Part shown: positions 30,196-31,715 of the stretch, in pieces | Layout of the letters: every line of letters starts with the position of its first letter | Position numbering within the stretch: the first letter of the stretch is position 1 | From: Hyphomicrobiales bacterium | GTDB taxonomy: Bacteria > Pseudomonadota > Alphaproteobacteria > Rhizobiales > Beijerinckiaceae | Direction of reading: 5' to 3' | Length of the DNA stretch: 31,715 nucleotides | Assembly: GCA_947374125.1 (NCBI GenBank) | Contig: CANCAR010000004.1 | Span: forward strand, 1-31,715 | Notes under the pieces: generated by a model | Told to the model about the DNA's origin: nothing | The model's database searches: none | What the model saw: only the letters and a program-made list of their open reading frames with translations | Position numbers and translations under genes: made by a program

Positions 30196-31715
30196 ATGAC
30201 CACCACCCTCTCCCGCGCCGCTTATGCCGACATGTTTGGCCCCACCACGGGGGACCGCGTTCGTCTAGCCGACACCTCCCTCATCATCGAGGTTGAAAAA
30301 GATTTCACGATCTATGGCGAAGAAGTAAAATTTGGCGGCGGCAAGGTGATCCGCGACGGGATGGGTCAAAGTCAGGTGACGAACCGCGATGGCGCGGTCG
30401 ATACCGTCATCACCAACGCATTGATCGTCGATCATTGGGGCATCGTGAAGGCCGATGTGGGGCTCAAAGACGGTCGCATCCATGCGATTGGCAAAGCGGG
30501 CAATCCGGATATCCAGCCGGGTGTGACGATCATCATAGGTCCCGGGACCGACGTCATTGCGGGCGAAGGTAAAATCCTCACCGCTGGCGGGTTTGATACG
30601 CATATCCATTTCATCGCGCCGCAGCAGATTGAGCATGCGTTGATGTCGGGCGTTACCTCATTGCTCGGAGGCGGCACGGGCCCTTCATCGGGCACCAATG
30701 CGACGACGTGTACGCCGGGTCCATGGCACATGGCGCGGATGATTGAGGCGGCGGATGCGTTTCCCGTCAATGTCGGCTTTTCCGGCAAGGGCAACGCGGC
30801 ACTGCCGGGCTCGCTGGTCGAGATGATCGAGGCCGGGGCTTGTGCGCTGAAACTCCACGAGGACTGGGGCACGACGCCTGCGGCCATCGATAACTGCCTT
30901 TCGGTGGCGGATGATTATGATATTCAGGTTATGATTCACACCGACACGTTGAACGAGTCGGGCTTTGTTGAAGATACGGTCAAAGCCTTCAAAAACCGCA
31001 CGATCCACGCTTTCCATACGGAAGGGGCGGGCGGTGGCCATGCCCCCGATATCATCAAGGTTGCGGGCTTGAAAAACGTGTTGCCGTCGTCGACCAATCC
31101 GACGCGGCCCTTCACGGTCAATACGCTCGACGAGCATCTCGATATGTTGATGGTGTGCCACCATCTCGACTCGTCGATTCCAGAAGATTTGGCGTTTGCC
31201 GAAAGCCGCATCCGCAAAGAGACGATTGCGGCGGAAGATATTCTCCACGATCTTGGCGCGCTCTCGATGATGTCGTCGGATAGCCAGGCGATGGGCCGTT
31301 TGGCCGAGGTCATTACCCGCACCTGGCAGACGGCGGACAAGATGAAAAAGCAACGCGGTTCGCTTTCCGGCGATGGTCGGGCGGATAATAATCGCGTGAA
31401 GCGCTATATCGCGAAATATACGATCAATCCGGCGATTGCGCATGGTGTGTCGAACCATATCGGCTCGGTTGCTGTCGGCAAATTGGCCGATCTCGTGTTG
31501 TGGTCGCCCGCTTTCTTTGGGGTTAAGCCCGATATGGTGATCAAGGGTGGGGCGATTATTGCAGCCCAAATGGGCGATCCGAACGCGTCCATTCCAACGC
31601 CGCAGCCGGTGCATTACCGCCCGATGTTCGGGGCGTTTGGTAAGGCTTTGTCGTCCACCTCGGTGGTTTTTGTTTCAAAGGCGGCAATTGCCAATGATCT
31701 GCGCGGTAAATTGGG
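30196..31715 (+). CDS. ureC: Urease alpha subunit UreC (3' truncated by window edge)
   Basis: The frame is open from ATG 30196 to the last base: 506 complete codons of about 570 expected. TAGGAG lies 5 nt before the ATG. Every active-site element present in urease is visible: nickel ligands His136 and His138 in FDTHIHFI, the carbamylated Lys219 in KLHEDWG, His248 in IHTDTLNESG, His274 in FHTEGAGGGHAPD, the flap CHHLD with Cys321, and Asp362 in MMSSDSQAMGR. The start SRAAYADMFGPTTGDRVRLADT is standard. It hydrolyses urea to ammonia and carbamate in complex with the fused gamma-beta subunit. Separation from that gene by a toxin-antitoxin pair is unusual. A nearly full-length open frame on the opposite strand is an artefact of codon bias. 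Confidence 0.97.
   Translation, partial: MTTTLSRAAYADMFGPTTGDRVRLADTSLIIEVEKDFTIYGEEVKFGGGKVIRDGMGQSQVTNRDGAVDTVITNALIVDHWGIVKADVGLKDGRIHAIGKAGNPDIQPGVTIIIGPGTDVIAGEGKILTAGGFDTHIHFIAPQQIEHALMSGVTSLLGGGTGPSSGTNATTCTPGPWHMARMIEAADAFPVNVGFSGKGNAALPGSLVEMIEAGACALKLHEDWGTTPAAIDNCLSVADDYDIQVMIHTDTLNESGFVEDTVKAFKNRTIHAFHTEGAGGGHAPDIIKVAGLKNVLPSSTNPTRPFTVNTLDEHLDMLMVCHHLDSSIPEDLAFAESRIRKETIAAEDILHDLGALSMMSSDSQAMGRLAEVITRTWQTADKMKKQRGSLSGDGRADNNRVKRYIAKYTINPAIAHGVSNHIGSVAVGKLADLVLWSPAFFGVKPDMVIKGGAIIAAQMGDPNASIPTPQPVHYRPMFGAFGKALSSTSVVFVSKAAIANDLRGKL

Noticed and set aside
30265..31614. Long open frames on the minus strand opposite ureC
   Set aside because: ureC on the plus strand is complete through its active-site motifs. 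The minus-strand frames have His/Arg-rich translations without domains, as expected from codon bias of the opposite gene.

Overview
The window is a moderately GC-rich, gene-dense piece of chromosome that looks alphaproteobacterial, probably Hyphomicrobiales-like. This is inferred from protein flavour (the GcdH/AASADH lysine-type cluster, the HI0933-type flavoprotein, MurJ, urease) and from an E. coli-unlike gene order, not from a database match. Almost every base is coding and no gap exceeds 300 bp. There is no rRNA, tRNA, CRISPR array, prophage or insertion sequence that I could recognise.

Layout. Bases 1-1680 hold the end of a gluconate 5-dehydrogenase-like SDR and a gluconolactonase-like protein, closed by a strong terminator. 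Bases 1686-5454 are an envelope block: a small DUF2892-type membrane protein, the lipid II flippase murJ, a polyprenyl-phosphate glycosyltransferase and a divergent YdjC/ChbG-type deacetylase. Bases 5451-12302 are a catabolic block: a LysR regulator divergent from an ALDH7-type aldehyde dehydrogenase, glutaryl-CoA dehydrogenase, a class III CoA-transferase and a ThDP-dependent decarboxylase/synthase-like enzyme. Together these can be drawn as the lower lysine/glutarate pathway to crotonyl-CoA. Transaldolase lies convergent to it. Bases 13432-21205 hold an M20D amidohydrolase, a ParDE-type toxin-antitoxin pair, the ABC-F protein Uup, a BaiN-type flavoprotein, two small unknowns (one a lipoprotein) and an aromatic amino-acid lyase of the HAL/PAL superfamily.

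Bases 21234-23347 hold a VapBC pair with clear operator repeats, then (read leftward) terC with a potentially switch-like leader and a translationally coupled small protein. Bases 23416-31715 hold an allantoate/N-carbamoyl amidohydrolase, a copper P1B-ATPase, a hydroxypyruvate isomerase, and the start of a urease operon: ureD, a fused gamma-beta subunit gene and ureC running off the end. A second VapBC-like pair (AbrB-type antitoxin plus PIN toxin) sits between the gamma-beta gene and ureC.

No single locus stands out as an obviously new defence or mobile system. The best leads are the urease operon split by a toxin-antitoxin module, the terC leader with mutually exclusive pairings around the ribosome binding site, a four-enzyme route from 2-oxoadipate or glutarate, the GT2 plus YdjC pair that resembles FlmF2/NaxD, and an ammonia-lyase whose active site is neither clearly HAL nor PAL/TAL.
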